64,000 nucleotides of DNA from Paenibacillus herberti (GCF_002233675.1 NZ_NMUQ01000002.1:124001-188000), one strand, 5' to 3'. Numbered from the stretch's first letter, positions 19,501-28,764 are shown. Numbers and translations are program-made. Notes: generated by a model from the sequence alone, not told the origin.

Positions 19501-22500
19501 AGCCAGCTCAAGCGCGCTGACTGTCGGTGACACCTTCACCTACTCGCTGAGTATAAGCAACTCCGGCAATACAGCCGCTGTGCTCACGGTGAAAGATGTT
19601 CTACCGACTGGACTAACATTCGTCGCAAACACCGTGACCATCAATGGAGCGCCTGCTCCGGGACTTGACCCGCAGGTTGGAATTGATCTGCCGCTCATCA
19701 GTCCCGGCGCCGTAGTGCTGATTGCTTTTGTCGTGGCCGTTACGTCGCTTCCATCTCCGCAGACGGTCAGCAATTCCGCCTCTGGCACCTATTCCTACAC
19801 ACTGCCGGGAGGCAGACAGATTATCGGCACGCTCTCATCGAATACGATCGTCATCCCGGTATCCTCCCCGAACGTGAGTCTGGTCGGGAACTTCAACCAA
19901 GTTTCTGCCATCGTTGGAGATACGCTGATTTATACCGTTGTAGTCACCAATAATGGTGTTTCTCCGGTTAATAACGTCGTGCTCTCGGACATTTTGCCTC
20001 CTAACACCGCGTTTGTACCTGGCACGGTCATCGTCCAGGGGATTCTGCTCCCTGTCACATCGCCTGCATCCGGCATTCCGCTTGGCACTCTGGCTCCGGG
20101 GGCTTCAGCCACCGTCCAATTCGAGGTGAATGTAACGATGGCCATACCATCCCAGATCAACAACCAGTCTATCGCCAGCTTTACTTCCGGCAGCTTCTCC
20201 AGTACGTCTGCATCCAATGTGACGAATACACCGATTACACAGCCGCAGATCTCGCTGACTAAAACGGCCAGTCGCACTGCCCTTACACTCGGAGATACAG
20301 TATCCTATACGATCGTCGTTGCAAACAGCGGCAATCTGCAAGGTAATGTGACGCTTTTTGACACACTTCCCACCGGTATGTCCTTCGTGCTCAACAGCGT
20401 GTCGGCAAATGGAGTTCCGCTGCCTGGCGCCAATCCGACCGCGGGCATCAACCTCGGCAATGTGCTGCCTGGCGCGAGCACGGCGGTCACCTTCTCCCTG
20501 TCCGCCGATACGCTGCCAAGTCCGCAAATCTATGTCAATCAGGCGTCTGCCACGTATTCCTTCATGCCGCCGGACGGCCGGACGCTGAACGGTTCCGCCC
20601 TATCCAATACAGTTAGCATCCCTGTTTCGCCGCCTAATGTCACCGTGGTGAAAACAACGCCTCAGCTCGATGCCGCAGTCGGCAATACGATCAGCTACAG
20701 CATCGCCGTATTAAACGGTGGCATCGATCCCATCAACAACGTTGTGCTGACCGATGCACTTCCCGCAGGGACGGCGCTTGTCGCCGGAAGCACAACGGTG
20801 AACGGCGTGCCGGTCGCCACGGTGCCTTCCGCCGGCATTCAACTGGGTACCCTTGCGCCGGGAGCCAGTGCTACAGTAGCGTTTAGCGTTACCGTGACTA
20901 ACGTCCCGCTCGGCGGTTTTGTTGGCAACCAGGCTGTCGTCAGCTTCACCTCCGGCGCGCTTTCCGCTACCGTCCAATCTGGGCTGATCTCAACTCCGAT
21001 TTATCAGCCAAGCTTGGCCGCAGTTAAAACCGGGAGCACAACAAGCGCGACGCTCGGCGATACGATCAGCTACACAGTGGCAGTGACGAACAGCGGCAAT
21101 TACCCCGCTACTGCGACGGTAACCGATCCAATCCCTGCCGGTACCGTTTTAGTGCCGAACAGCGTTATCGTCGGCGGTGTACCGCAGCCGGGAGCCGATC
21201 CGTCAGCCGGAATCTCGATCGGCGTAGTCTCTCCGAGCCAGACCGTGCTGGTGTCCTTTTCGCTGAACATTACGTCATTGCCGACGCCGCAGGTCATTAC
21301 CAACCAAGCAAGCGTAGCTTATAGCTTCACGCTGCCGAGCGGAAGTACATTTACCGGCAGCACCTCCTCCAATTTACTTCCGATCCCGGTATCGGCGCCG
21401 AATCTGTCGCTGACTATCGCCGCAGGGCTGACTGCCGCTTCCGTCGGCGACACGATCCCCTATACGGTTGTGTTAATCAACAATAGCTTGTCGGCTCTGA
21501 GCAACATCGTGTTTACCGATCCGCTGCCTCCAGGAACGGCATTCGTACCGGGCAGCTATGCCGTGGACGGTATTATTATTCCGGGAGCAAATCCGGCTGC
21601 CGGAGCTCCCGTCACCGGGCTTGCTCCGGGGGCCTCAGCCACCGTTACGTTTTCTCTGTTGGTCACCTCACTGCCGAGTCCGGCTCAAGTATCCAACACG
21701 GCATCGGCCAGCTTCACGAGCGGAACCTTCTCAGGAGCAGCCTTCTCCAACACGGTCGTCACGCCTATTTATCAACCGATCTTGGCCGCAGTCAAAACGG
21801 CAAACACCTCAAGCGCTACGGTCGGAGACACGGTTGTGTATACGATCACGTTGACCAACACGGGCAACTATCCCGCCACGACTACCGTATTCGATCTCAT
21901 TCCGCTCGGCACAAGCTTGGTGCCCAACAGCGTCATCGTCGGAGGTGTGCCTGTTCCTGGGGGCGATCCGGCCATAGGCATTCCGGTTGGCTCAGTGAAT
22001 GGCACTCCAGTCAGCGTCATGTTCTCCGTCGTCATCATTTCACTACCCGTCGGACAGCAACTGTCCAATGGGGCGACAGCTGCCTTCGTCTATACCCTTC
22101 CGGATGGCCGAACGCTGAGCGGATCCGTGTCCAGCAATGTGCTTTCCTTCCCTGTCTCCTCGCCCAATGTGCAAGTAGCCAAAAGCGTAAACGCAATTGA
22201 TGCAGTAGTCGGGGATACGCTTGTCTACACGATAAATGTGGCAAACAGCGGCATCGAAACGGTCAACAATACAATTGTTTCGGATGCTATTCCAGCGGGA
22301 GCTGCTTTTATCGCGGGCTCCGTCACCGTAGGCGGAGTCTCACAACCGTCGGCGAATCCAGCCACAGGCATCACGGTCGGCAGCATCTCTCCAGGAAGCA
22401 ACGTTAATATAACGTTCAGTGTGCTCGTGACTGCACTGCCAACGCCGCCAACATTGACCAATACGGCTGCCGCAGCGTTCACCTCCGGCGCTCTCGCCGG

Positions 22501-23221
22501 AACCTCCATCTCGCTTCCGGTCCTTACACCGGTGTACCAGCCGATCATCACACTCGTCAAATCGGCGGACAGGACCCAGGCAACTGTTGGGGATACGATT
22601 ACGTATTTCTTGACCGCTACCAATACCGGGAACTATCCAGCTACCCTGACCGTGTCGGACACCATTCCGGCAGGAGCTGTATTTGTCAATAACAGCGTGC
22701 AGATCAATGGCGTTCCGCAACCGGGAGCCAATCCGCAGACTGGCGTTCCCGTTGGTGTGCTGGCGCCGGGAGCAAGTGTGAACATCGTCATTTCACTGCA
22801 AGTGAATGTAAGCACGCTGCCGCCATCACAGTCGCTCAGCAATCAGGCCTCGGCCACATTCACGTTTAGCCCGCCTGACGGTAGAACCATTTCAGGCAGC
22901 GTGACTTCCAATACGCTTGTTATCCCTGTGTCCTCACCGGATGTGACTGTAGTCAAAAGCGCCTCATCTATCGATGCCGTTGTCGGAGATACACTGACGT
23001 ATACCATCGTGGTGACGAACAGCGGCATTTCGGCGGTCAGCAATGTCGTCCTTGTCGACCCTGTACCAACAGGAGCAGCTTTTGTGCCAGGCAGCGTCAC
23101 ACTGAATGGAATTCCATTGCCTATCGCAAGCCCTTCATCGGGCATTCCGATCGGGACGATCGCAGCAGGAGATTCCGCTACGGTAACCTTCCAGGTGACA
23201 ATCACAACGGTAGGCCCCTGA
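16514..23221 (+). CDS. Giant DUF11 (TIGR01451) repeat protein, N-terminal part of a split gene
   Basis: About 2235 residues from the ATC at 16514; the frame is open from a TTG at 16427. Residues 1 to about 340 form a unique beta-rich domain (AMTFTGNTLGLSRS, VLYAELIWGG, TLAVIYSNASLPLRN). Then come fifteen DUF11 units of about 125-130 residues, each starting near VxKSAS...VGDTITYT and containing LPAGxxFVxGSVTVNG and GTIxPGxSATVTF. Two unit types alternate. The stop at 23219-23221 falls in the middle of unit 15, which resumes in the next frame. I see no signal peptide, LPXTG motif, SLH domain or membrane helix. DUF11 units are Ig-like folds common in large surface proteins; the function here is unknown. 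Confidence 0.85.
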   Translation: MPLIVRATFNAAGAMTFTGNTLGLSRSDTAGVPGTTDSIGAFITTNTAVRYGTYPFGTTDLYTANSSSAILTLPAGSTVLYAELIWGGTYVNGSVNLTTAINNPVTFITPGGTNSIVPDSVTAQTGISVSGALAYVRSANVTTLVQAAGAGTYTTGSVVGTIVITGDSTVNHCGWTLAVIYSNASLPLRNMSLRVGSIFVSTTGSTTTPITGFATPISGALGARALFSSQEGDANRTGDQALFGPTSTSLTALSGTNNFAANFFASQINNDTGALNTTGSFGTLNQTNGAPGTNIIGGRQGWDITNVDISSTLVNSQTSAVLTLTTSGDTYIMNANGIQININSPNVTVAKSANVSGAVIGDTITYTVTITNSGTANVTSVVLTDPLPAGLSFVSGSVTVAGVARPTADIRSGVAIGTLAFGTSVTSTYRAVVTALPSPPQLNNTASASFSFLNIIGGSTITAVIPSNTVSTPVYAPVLALAKSASTAAATVGDTITYTILATNSGSIAASAVLTDNIPVGSTYVSGSFRVNGSVVPGANPATGVSIGSVAAGGSSTITFQVIVTSLPTPPQLTDQATAAYTYQPPDGRTLSGSAASNTLTIPVSLPSVSVVKTASLPDLTVGDTMTYTSVITNSGIGALTNVILTDPVPAGASFVSGSVTVGGIAQTTASPSAGISVGTILAGTSIAVTFRISVVSVPTGGQLSNQSKAAYNSGSLTGQALSGTILTPVYQPVITLTKSAGTTSVVVGDTVTYTVNASNSGNIAAAVTITDSIPLGSSFIPGSVTVGGTPVPGANPVTGISAGTIAPGGSIPVTFQLLLNVLPSPPVLANQAAAGYSYTLPSGRILSGGALSNTVSLPASSPNVSIAKSASASSAAVGDVLTYTLTLLNSGASPISGVIVSDPLPPELVFQTGSVTVNGTSVSGANPNTGISIGNIAAGGGATIVFQAAVNAIPASGFVQNQAKAAFTSGAFAGAAASGVVSVSVLQPVFTIVKTASSSALTVGDTFTYSLSISNSGNTAAVLTVKDVLPTGLTFVANTVTINGAPAPGLDPQVGIDLPLISPGAVVLIAFVVAVTSLPSPQTVSNSASGTYSYTLPGGRQIIGTLSSNTIVIPVSSPNVSLVGNFNQVSAIVGDTLIYTVVVTNNGVSPVNNVVLSDILPPNTAFVPGTVIVQGILLPVTSPASGIPLGTLAPGASATVQFEVNVTMAIPSQINNQSIASFTSGSFSSTSASNVTNTPITQPQISLTKTASRTALTLGDTVSYTIVVANSGNLQGNVTLFDTLPTGMSFVLNSVSANGVPLPGANPTAGINLGNVLPGASTAVTFSLSADTLPSPQIYVNQASATYSFMPPDGRTLNGSALSNTVSIPVSPPNVTVVKTTPQLDAAVGNTISYSIAVLNGGIDPINNVVLTDALPAGTALVAGSTTVNGVPVATVPSAGIQLGTLAPGASATVAFSVTVTNVPLGGFVGNQAVVSFTSGALSATVQSGLISTPIYQPSLAAVKTGSTTSATLGDTISYTVAVTNSGNYPATATVTDPIPAGTVLVPNSVIVGGVPQPGADPSAGISIGVVSPSQTVLVSFSLNITSLPTPQVITNQASVAYSFTLPSGSTFTGSTSSNLLPIPVSAPNLSLTIAAGLTAASVGDTIPYTVVLINNSLSALSNIVFTDPLPPGTAFVPGSYAVDGIIIPGANPAAGAPVTGLAPGASATVTFSLLVTSLPSPAQVSNTASASFTSGTFSGAAFSNTVVTPIYQPILAAVKTANTSSATVGDTVVYTITLTNTGNYPATTTVFDLIPLGTSLVPNSVIVGGVPVPGGDPAIGIPVGSVNGTPVSVMFSVVIISLPVGQQLSNGATAAFVYTLPDGRTLSGSVSSNVLSFPVSSPNVQVAKSVNAIDAVVGDTLVYTINVANSGIETVNNTIVSDAIPAGAAFIAGSVTVGGVSQPSANPATGITVGSISPGSNVNITFSVLVTALPTPPTLTNTAAAAFTSGALAGTSISLPVLTPVYQPIITLVKSADRTQATVGDTITYFLTATNTGNYPATLTVSDTIPAGAVFVNNSVQINGVPQPGANPQTGVPVGVLAPGASVNIVISLQVNVSTLPPSQSLSNQASATFTFSPPDGRTISGSVTSNTLVIPVSSPDVTVVKSASSIDAVVGDTLTYTIVVTNSGISAVSNVVLVDPVPTGAAFVPGSVTLNGIPLPIASPSSGIPIGTIAAGDSATVTFQVTITTVGP
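17547..23221 (+). repeat. Higher-order A/B array of DUF11 units
   Basis: A-type units begin SPNV(x)V and end with SFTSGxxSG; they start near 17547, 18328, 19096, 19864, 20629, 21393, 22158 and 22932. B-type units begin YQPxxxLxK and end YxYTLPDGRTLSG; they start near 17937, 18703, 19470, 20236, 21002, 21770 and 22535. The A-to-A spacing is 764-781 bp, so the true period is a dimer of about 255 residues. Units are diverged in sequence, arguing against very recent amplification. Confidence 0.85.
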
Positions 23222-24879
23222 TGGCTCCACCCTATGAAAATGTGCAAAATCAATCCATCGTACAGTATGACATTGGGACCGGCAGCGCTACGGCCGCTTC
23301 CAATGTCGTGACCACATTTGTCGCCGGGCCGCGGATTCGCTTGGGGCTGACCGCTTCCGTAACCGAAACTACAGCTGGCTCGGTCGTCGTTTATACCGTG
23401 ACCGCCTTCAATGATGGCAATTTGGCCGGCGAGCTGACGGCGGGCAGCAGTATCCCGCCGGGCTCGGCCTTCGTGCCCGGCAGCGTTACACTCGGCGGCG
23501 TACCGCTGCCTGGCGCCGACCCGAGTCAAGGCATATACCTTGGCTTAATTGAGCCGGGGAAGAGCGCCTCTTTTTCCTATCAGGTCCTGGTCGGCGCCTC
23601 GGTTCCAAGCGGAGTGCTCATCAATGAAGCGTATGGCTCCGCCTTATTCCGCACTCCCAGCGGCCGCGTCTTAACCGTCGATGCAGAGCCTGCTTCACTG
23701 CGCATTCCGGTGCGAACGGCTTCAGCTTTGGCGCGGTTATCCGCCAGCGAGTCCGTTGTCGCCCCTGGAGACATCGTCGAATATGTGCTTGTCATCAACA
23801 ACGACGGCGCTGTGGGGCTGAGCGGAATGACAGCCAGCTTCATCTTGCCGCCCGGATTGGAGTTTATTGCAGGGAGCGTTAATGTGAATGGCTCTTTTTT
23901 GCCGGATGCCAATTCTCTGATCGGAATTCCCGTTGGACTGCTGGGAGCAGGAGCTGATATCGGCGTATCCTTCGCGGTTCGCGTAATCAGTTCAGCCGCT
24001 TCGGGGCTGCCGACCGTCGCTCTTGTCCGTTATATCGTCGGCTCACAAGAAGAAACAACGCCTTCCAATGCGGTAGAGCTGCAAGTCACCTCAGACCCGC
24101 CCATCGTTACCAAGTCGGTTGACACCCAGCAAGCGTCTCCCGGCGACATTCTCTCCTACGTCGTTACCGCAAGCGTTCCAACGGGGCCTCCGCAAGACGC
24201 CGTCCTCATGGATTCGCTCCCAGCAGGGCTGCGATATGTACCGAATAGCCTGCTCATTAACGGTCAACCCTCGCTCTCTCAAAATCTGGCGGAAGGAGTG
24301 TCGCTTGGTCCCGTCTCCGGCATCTCCCCGGCAACTGTCTTCTTTCGGGCCGAGGTTCTGCCCATTCAGGGACAGCCGCTTTCACAGCTGTTCAATGTTC
24401 AGAACAGCGCGGTTGTCCGTTTCACCGGACAGGAAGGCATCATAACCACGGTGGAGACGGAGCCAGTGCTGACAATCATTTCAAGCGCGGCTTTTCGAGT
24501 ATCTGCACAGCCGGATGTCTACGTCAGCGAGCCAGGCGAAACGGTATGGATTACGATTACGGTAACGGCCGTCGGCAGCCAGCCCGCAGAGGGTTTCCTA
24601 TCCGGCTTCGTTCCTGAAGGAATGATGCTGCTACCGGATACATTGACCGTCGACGGTGTGCAAATATCGATCCAGGACGGATTGCTGCCGCTCGGATTGC
24701 TGGCGCCCGGTTCCGTTATTCTCATCCGCTTTGCCGGACTCATTGCTCCGAATTATGCCGGCGACGAAATGATCGGCACAGCCGCCCTAAGCTGGCGCTA
24801 CACAATTGAAGATAGAACGTATCGAGGGTTGTCTTTTGCAGCTAGATATACGATCGCAGTAGAAGGGCATGTGGAGTAA
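23221..24879 (+). CDS. DUF11 repeat protein, C-terminal continuation of the giant gene
   Basis: The 552-codon frame begins at an ATG that overlaps the preceding stop as TGATG. Its first residues (ENVQNQSIVQY...SNVVTTFVAGP) are exactly the missing second half of DUF11 unit 15, so the two frames look like one gene broken by a -1 shift near the CCCC at 23215-23218. After one more DUF11 unit comes a C-terminal module of roughly 350 residues (VTKSVDTQQASPGDI, PNSLLINGQPS, SEPGETVWITITVTAVGSQ, ALSWRYTIEDRTY) shared with the next two genes. Reinitiation at TGATG could still yield this protein separately. No export or anchor signal is visible. Confidence 0.8.
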   Translation: MAPPYENVQNQSIVQYDIGTGSATAASNVVTTFVAGPRIRLGLTASVTETTAGSVVVYTVTAFNDGNLAGELTAGSSIPPGSAFVPGSVTLGGVPLPGADPSQGIYLGLIEPGKSASFSYQVLVGASVPSGVLINEAYGSALFRTPSGRVLTVDAEPASLRIPVRTASALARLSASESVVAPGDIVEYVLVINNDGAVGLSGMTASFILPPGLEFIAGSVNVNGSFLPDANSLIGIPVGLLGAGADIGVSFAVRVISSAASGLPTVALVRYIVGSQEETTPSNAVELQVTSDPPIVTKSVDTQQASPGDILSYVVTASVPTGPPQDAVLMDSLPAGLRYVPNSLLINGQPSLSQNLAEGVSLGPVSGISPATVFFRAEVLPIQGQPLSQLFNVQNSAVVRFTGQEGIITTVETEPVLTIISSAAFRVSAQPDVYVSEPGETVWITITVTAVGSQPAEGFLSGFVPEGMMLLPDTLTVDGVQISIQDGLLPLGLLAPGSVILIRFAGLIAPNYAGDEMIGTAALSWRYTIEDRTYRGLSFAARYTIAVEGHVE

Positions 24880-24896
24880 TAAGGGAGGGGATCGTT

Positions 24897-26060
24897 TTGC
24901 CTAGCTCCGTGTCAGTCGTACTGACGGCAAATAAAAGCTTTACCATACCGGGAGACCTCGTGCAGTATATCATAACGATTTCGAATGACGGCTCGCTGCC
25001 GTTGAATAACTTGATTGTGCGTGTTCCGCTGCCGCTCGGGCTGGACTTTCTTACTGGAAGCGTTAATGTAAACGGCCAATTCGTACCTGCAGCCAATCCG
25101 CTTATCGGCGTTCCCATCGGATTTCTTGGGCCGACAGCAGAGATCGGCGTTTCTTTTTCCGTATTCGTCAGCAGCGACGATGCTTCAGGGAAGCCTGTCA
25201 TTTCATCAGTCACCTTCACCGTGGATTCCGTGGAATCGATCCTTTTTTCGAATTCGGTGCAGCTCATCGTCTCTTCCGAGCCCCCTGTAGTAGCTAAGCG
25301 GGTCGATGCTCTCCAAGTTTCGCCAGGCAATGTTGTTACGTATGTCATTACCGTCGCCTTGCCTTCAGGACCGACCCTTTCCGCACTGCTGACCGATGTT
25401 ATTCCGGAAGGGCTCAGCTACGTGCAGAACAGTCTGGCCATTAACGGACGGCCTTCTGTATTACAGGACCTGGCAGCAGGCTTGCCGCTCGGGGAAATAT
25501 CCGAGGCAACCCCGGCCACGGTGTCCTTCCGGGCGGCCGTTTTACCTTTGTCTGGTTTACAGCCGCTGCAGGCAGTCAATGTTGCCCGAGTCCGATTCAG
25601 AGACCTTACAGGATTCACGGCTGATTTTACGGTTCTCTCCAATCCGACGATTACCGTTGTAACGGTGGCGGATTTTAGAATTACCGCTGTTCCAAACACA
25701 TTAGTAAGCGAAAAAGGAGAGACGGTACAGGTTCTAATTACGATTACATCGATCGGCAGCCAGTCGGCATCCCTGACTTTAAGCGGATTTGTTCCGTCAG
25801 GAGTGACACTGCTGCCGCAAACATTAACCGTTAACGGCCAGCCGGCTCAGCTCCAATTCTCGACTCTTGAAATTAGCAACGCGCCGCCTGGCTCTGTTCA
25901 ATTGGTTCGGTTTTCATATCAGATTTCAGCAACTTTTCCCCGATTGTTCTTTACCGGAAACGCATTCCTGGCTTGGCGGTATACACTCGAAGGACGCAGA
26001 TTCACCGGCTCGGCCATGGCGCCGCCATATCAAATTACGGTGCACGATATTTCAGAATAA
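24897..26060 (+). CDS. Short DUF11-family protein consisting of the shared C-terminal module
   Basis: A 387-residue paralog that is nearly only the C-terminal module found at the ends of its two neighbours: one DUF11-like unit (FTIPGDLVQYIITISNDG), then VAKRVDALQVSPGNVVTY, QNSLAINGRPS, SEKGETVQVLITITSIGSQ and AFLAWRYTLEGRRF. It starts at TTG (24897) with a clear AAGGGAGGGG site, 17 nt after the previous stop, so it is probably co-transcribed. It could be a building block or a truncated duplicate. Function unknown. Confidence 0.82.
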   Translation: MPSSVSVVLTANKSFTIPGDLVQYIITISNDGSLPLNNLIVRVPLPLGLDFLTGSVNVNGQFVPAANPLIGVPIGFLGPTAEIGVSFSVFVSSDDASGKPVISSVTFTVDSVESILFSNSVQLIVSSEPPVVAKRVDALQVSPGNVVTYVITVALPSGPTLSALLTDVIPEGLSYVQNSLAINGRPSVLQDLAAGLPLGEISEATPATVSFRAAVLPLSGLQPLQAVNVARVRFRDLTGFTADFTVLSNPTITVVTVADFRITAVPNTLVSEKGETVQVLITITSIGSQSASLTLSGFVPSGVTLLPQTLTVNGQPAQLQFSTLEISNAPPGSVQLVRFSYQISATFPRLFFTGNAFLAWRYTLEGRRFTGSAMAPPYQITVHDISE

Positions 26061-26075
26061 AAGGCGGTGATAACA

Positions 26076-28760
26076 ATGCCAGTAACCCTTGTCAAAAGCA
26101 CCAATGTACCTAGCGTTGTTCTTGGCGGCACGATTACGTACACCATTGTCATTACAAATAGCGGACCAGGCGGTGCCACGAACGTCGTAGTCACAGATCC
26201 ATTGACTCCGGGAATTAATTTTGTCGCTGGAAGCGTAACGGTTGATGGAACCTCACAGCCCAGCGCATCGATTTTAAGCGGCATCCCCTTGGGAACCATT
26301 GCCCTTGGAGCGACCCAAACGATTACTTTTCAAGCCCTCGTAACCTCCCTGCCCGCTCCGGTAATCAACAATACGTCAAGCGCCGCTTATGTTCCTGAGG
26401 GCGGGACCGAAACCGTGACCGTGCTATCCAACCAGCTATCTATTCCGGCTGGACTGGCAACCGTCACGGTTGCCAAATCGGCTAGTCTGCCCGACCTGAC
26501 AGTTAGAGATATTCTGACCTACACCAGCGTCATTACAACCAATGGCGTCGATATGCTGACAAATGTCTCATTCACGGACCTCGTCCCGCCAGGCACTTCT
26601 TTTGTGCTCGGGAGCGTTACCGTTGACGGCGTGGTCGCTCCTGATGCCAATCCCGGCACCGGCATCCCGCTTTCTAATATCGCGGCAGGAGCATCCGTGT
26701 CAATCTCCTTCTTCGTCAGCATCGATTCACTGCCGCCCAGCAGAAATGTTACTAATACTTCTTCGGTCTCCTATATGTCAGGAGGAATCAGCGGAACCAA
26801 TCTCTCCGCACCGGTTGTCAGGCGCGTTTTTGTGCCGATCTATACGTTGGTCAAAACAGTCAATAAAACCGTAACCTTCGTCGGCGATATCATTACCTAC
26901 TCGGTAGTAGTCACGAATAACGGAAACATCACCGCAAACCTGTCCGTCGTCGATCCGGTACAGACCGGAGCTACGTTTATTCCGAATACTGTAACCGTTA
27001 ACGGAACTCCCGTTCCGGGAGCAAGGCCAGGCCTCGGCATTTCCCTTGGCAATTTTCCGATAGGAGTGAGTGCCGTCATTCAGTATCAAGTGAGGGTAAA
27101 TACGATCCCAACTCCTCCATTTGTGATGAATACTGTGACTGCAACGTACGACACTCTTTTACCTAGCGGAAGAGCGATAAGTGGTTCGGTCCCCCCTTCT
27201 TCCGCATCTGTATTCGTGGTTGATCCCAGAATAAGCTTGCAGTTGGAAGCTTCGGCCGCGGCGGCAACAGGAGGCGAGACGCTAGTTTATACCGTAACCG
27301 CGACAAACATAGGCAACGCTAACGCGCAGCTTACGGTTACAAGCTCCATTCCGAGTGGAGCCCAATTCGTTGTGAATAGCGTGACGGTTCAAGGAACGGC
27401 GCAGCCGGGAATCAATCCTGAGCAAGGCGTTGATTTGGGCACGATAAGTCCCGGGCAGAGCGTATCTTTTTCCTATCAAGTCATCGTCTCGATTCCCTTA
27501 TCGGTCCCCGATCTGTTTAATACGGCTACTGGAGCAGGTTTATTCGAGGGCATCGTACCTGCAAATGTTGCTCCAGCCTCTCTCATCGTACCCATACAAC
27601 TGGCGCAAGCCAGCCTGAGCACGGTCGCTTCCTTCGTCGTACCCGGTGATAGGGTCGACTTTTCACTAGTCATCGTCAATCAATCTACCGTGCTGGATCT
27701 GGACTCCGTCGTCAGCTTCGTTCCTCTGCCGCCGGGTCTGGAGTTCATACCCGGCAGTGTGACCGTGAATGGGATTACCGTTCCAGTCATAAACCTAGAA
27801 GCAGGAATTCCTGTCGGCATACTTGCATCAGGGGCGCAAATCGGCGTTTCCTTCTCGGTTCAGGTGACGGGCGTCGAAGCTTCCGAGCAGCCTATTTCTG
27901 CTTCCGTACAGTATTCCGTCAATCAGCAGGGGCTCTTTACCGTTCAATCGAACACGCTTGAGCTTATTGTTGTCGACATCTTGCCGCAAGTGACAAAGCA
28001 AGTGGACGCCGCTCAAATATCGCCGGGAGATATTGTATCCTATGTCGTTCAAGCCCTTGTCCCTTCCGGTGAGCCACTTAACGCTGTGCTCGTTGACAAT
28101 GTGCCAGCCGGACTGCAATACGTTCCGAACAGCTTGCTCATTAATGGTACTCCGTCCGAAGCTCAAGACTTGTCCGGGGGCGTCCCTCTCGGTCTTGTGT
28201 CTACACTTGAGCCGGTAACCGTGTTTTTCCGCGCCTTGGTCCTGAACATTCCGCCGCAATCCATTTCGCAGCCGCTTCAAGCTAGCAACTCCGCACTCGT
28301 AAGTTTTAGCACCGGAAACAACAGGGTTGATATCCTATCTCCGCCCGCATTATCCGTTATTACAACAGCTGCATTTCGCATCATCGCGACTCCTTCTCCT
28401 CCCCTCAGTGAAGCGGGAGAGATCGTCACCATCTCGATTTCAATTACAGCTATCGGCAGCCAAGCGGCAGAGGGCTCCTTGTCCGGGTTTACTCCTGCGG
28501 GATTTTTGTTGTTGAATGAAACGATCACTGTAAATGGCCAACCGGCTGCTCTCGTGAATCAAAACATTCCCTTGGGCGTGCTGAATCCTGGAGACGTTAT
28601 TCAGATTCAGTTCAATTGTTTCATTCCGTTTGATTTCATAGCAGCTACAACCACGGGTTCGGCCATTCTCTCCTTCGATTATGACCTTGAGGGCAGGATA
28701 TACCACGGCATGGCGGCCGCTCCCTCCTACCAGATTGTAGTGGAGGAGATTTTGGAATGA
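26076..28760 (+). CDS. DUF11 repeat protein, 894 residues
   Basis: Third member of the family. It starts at the ATG at 26076 behind AAAGGCGGTG; an upstream in-frame GTG overlaps that site and is rejected. It holds about four DUF11 units (VTLVKSTNVPSVVLGG, VTVAKSASLPDLTVRD, YTLVKTVNKTVTFVGD, ISLQLEASAAAATGG), then the shared C-terminal module (VTKQVDAAQISPGDI, PNSLLINGTPS, SEAGEIVTISISITAIGSQ, SFDYDLEGRIYHG). It lacks the unique N-terminal domain of the giant gene and shows no signal peptide or anchor. A strong terminator follows at 28911. Confidence 0.83.
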   Translation: MPVTLVKSTNVPSVVLGGTITYTIVITNSGPGGATNVVVTDPLTPGINFVAGSVTVDGTSQPSASILSGIPLGTIALGATQTITFQALVTSLPAPVINNTSSAAYVPEGGTETVTVLSNQLSIPAGLATVTVAKSASLPDLTVRDILTYTSVITTNGVDMLTNVSFTDLVPPGTSFVLGSVTVDGVVAPDANPGTGIPLSNIAAGASVSISFFVSIDSLPPSRNVTNTSSVSYMSGGISGTNLSAPVVRRVFVPIYTLVKTVNKTVTFVGDIITYSVVVTNNGNITANLSVVDPVQTGATFIPNTVTVNGTPVPGARPGLGISLGNFPIGVSAVIQYQVRVNTIPTPPFVMNTVTATYDTLLPSGRAISGSVPPSSASVFVVDPRISLQLEASAAAATGGETLVYTVTATNIGNANAQLTVTSSIPSGAQFVVNSVTVQGTAQPGINPEQGVDLGTISPGQSVSFSYQVIVSIPLSVPDLFNTATGAGLFEGIVPANVAPASLIVPIQLAQASLSTVASFVVPGDRVDFSLVIVNQSTVLDLDSVVSFVPLPPGLEFIPGSVTVNGITVPVINLEAGIPVGILASGAQIGVSFSVQVTGVEASEQPISASVQYSVNQQGLFTVQSNTLELIVVDILPQVTKQVDAAQISPGDIVSYVVQALVPSGEPLNAVLVDNVPAGLQYVPNSLLINGTPSEAQDLSGGVPLGLVSTLEPVTVFFRALVLNIPPQSISQPLQASNSALVSFSTGNNRVDILSPPALSVITTAAFRIIATPSPPLSEAGEIVTISISITAIGSQAAEGSLSGFTPAGFLLLNETITVNGQPAALVNQNIPLGVLNPGDVIQIQFNCFIPFDFIAATTTGSAILSFDYDLEGRIYHGMAAAPSYQIVVEEILE

Positions 28761-28764
28761 AGCG

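Noticed and set aside
23205-23225. Programmed -1 frameshift heptamer
   Set aside because: The bases around CCCC do not fit X-XXY-YYZ in the zero frame and no clear stimulatory hairpin was seen; mutation or restart is more likely.
17126-23529. Many minus-strand ORFs across the DUF11 cluster
   Set aside because: They recur at the repeat period and mirror the coding frame; no ribosome sites or domains.
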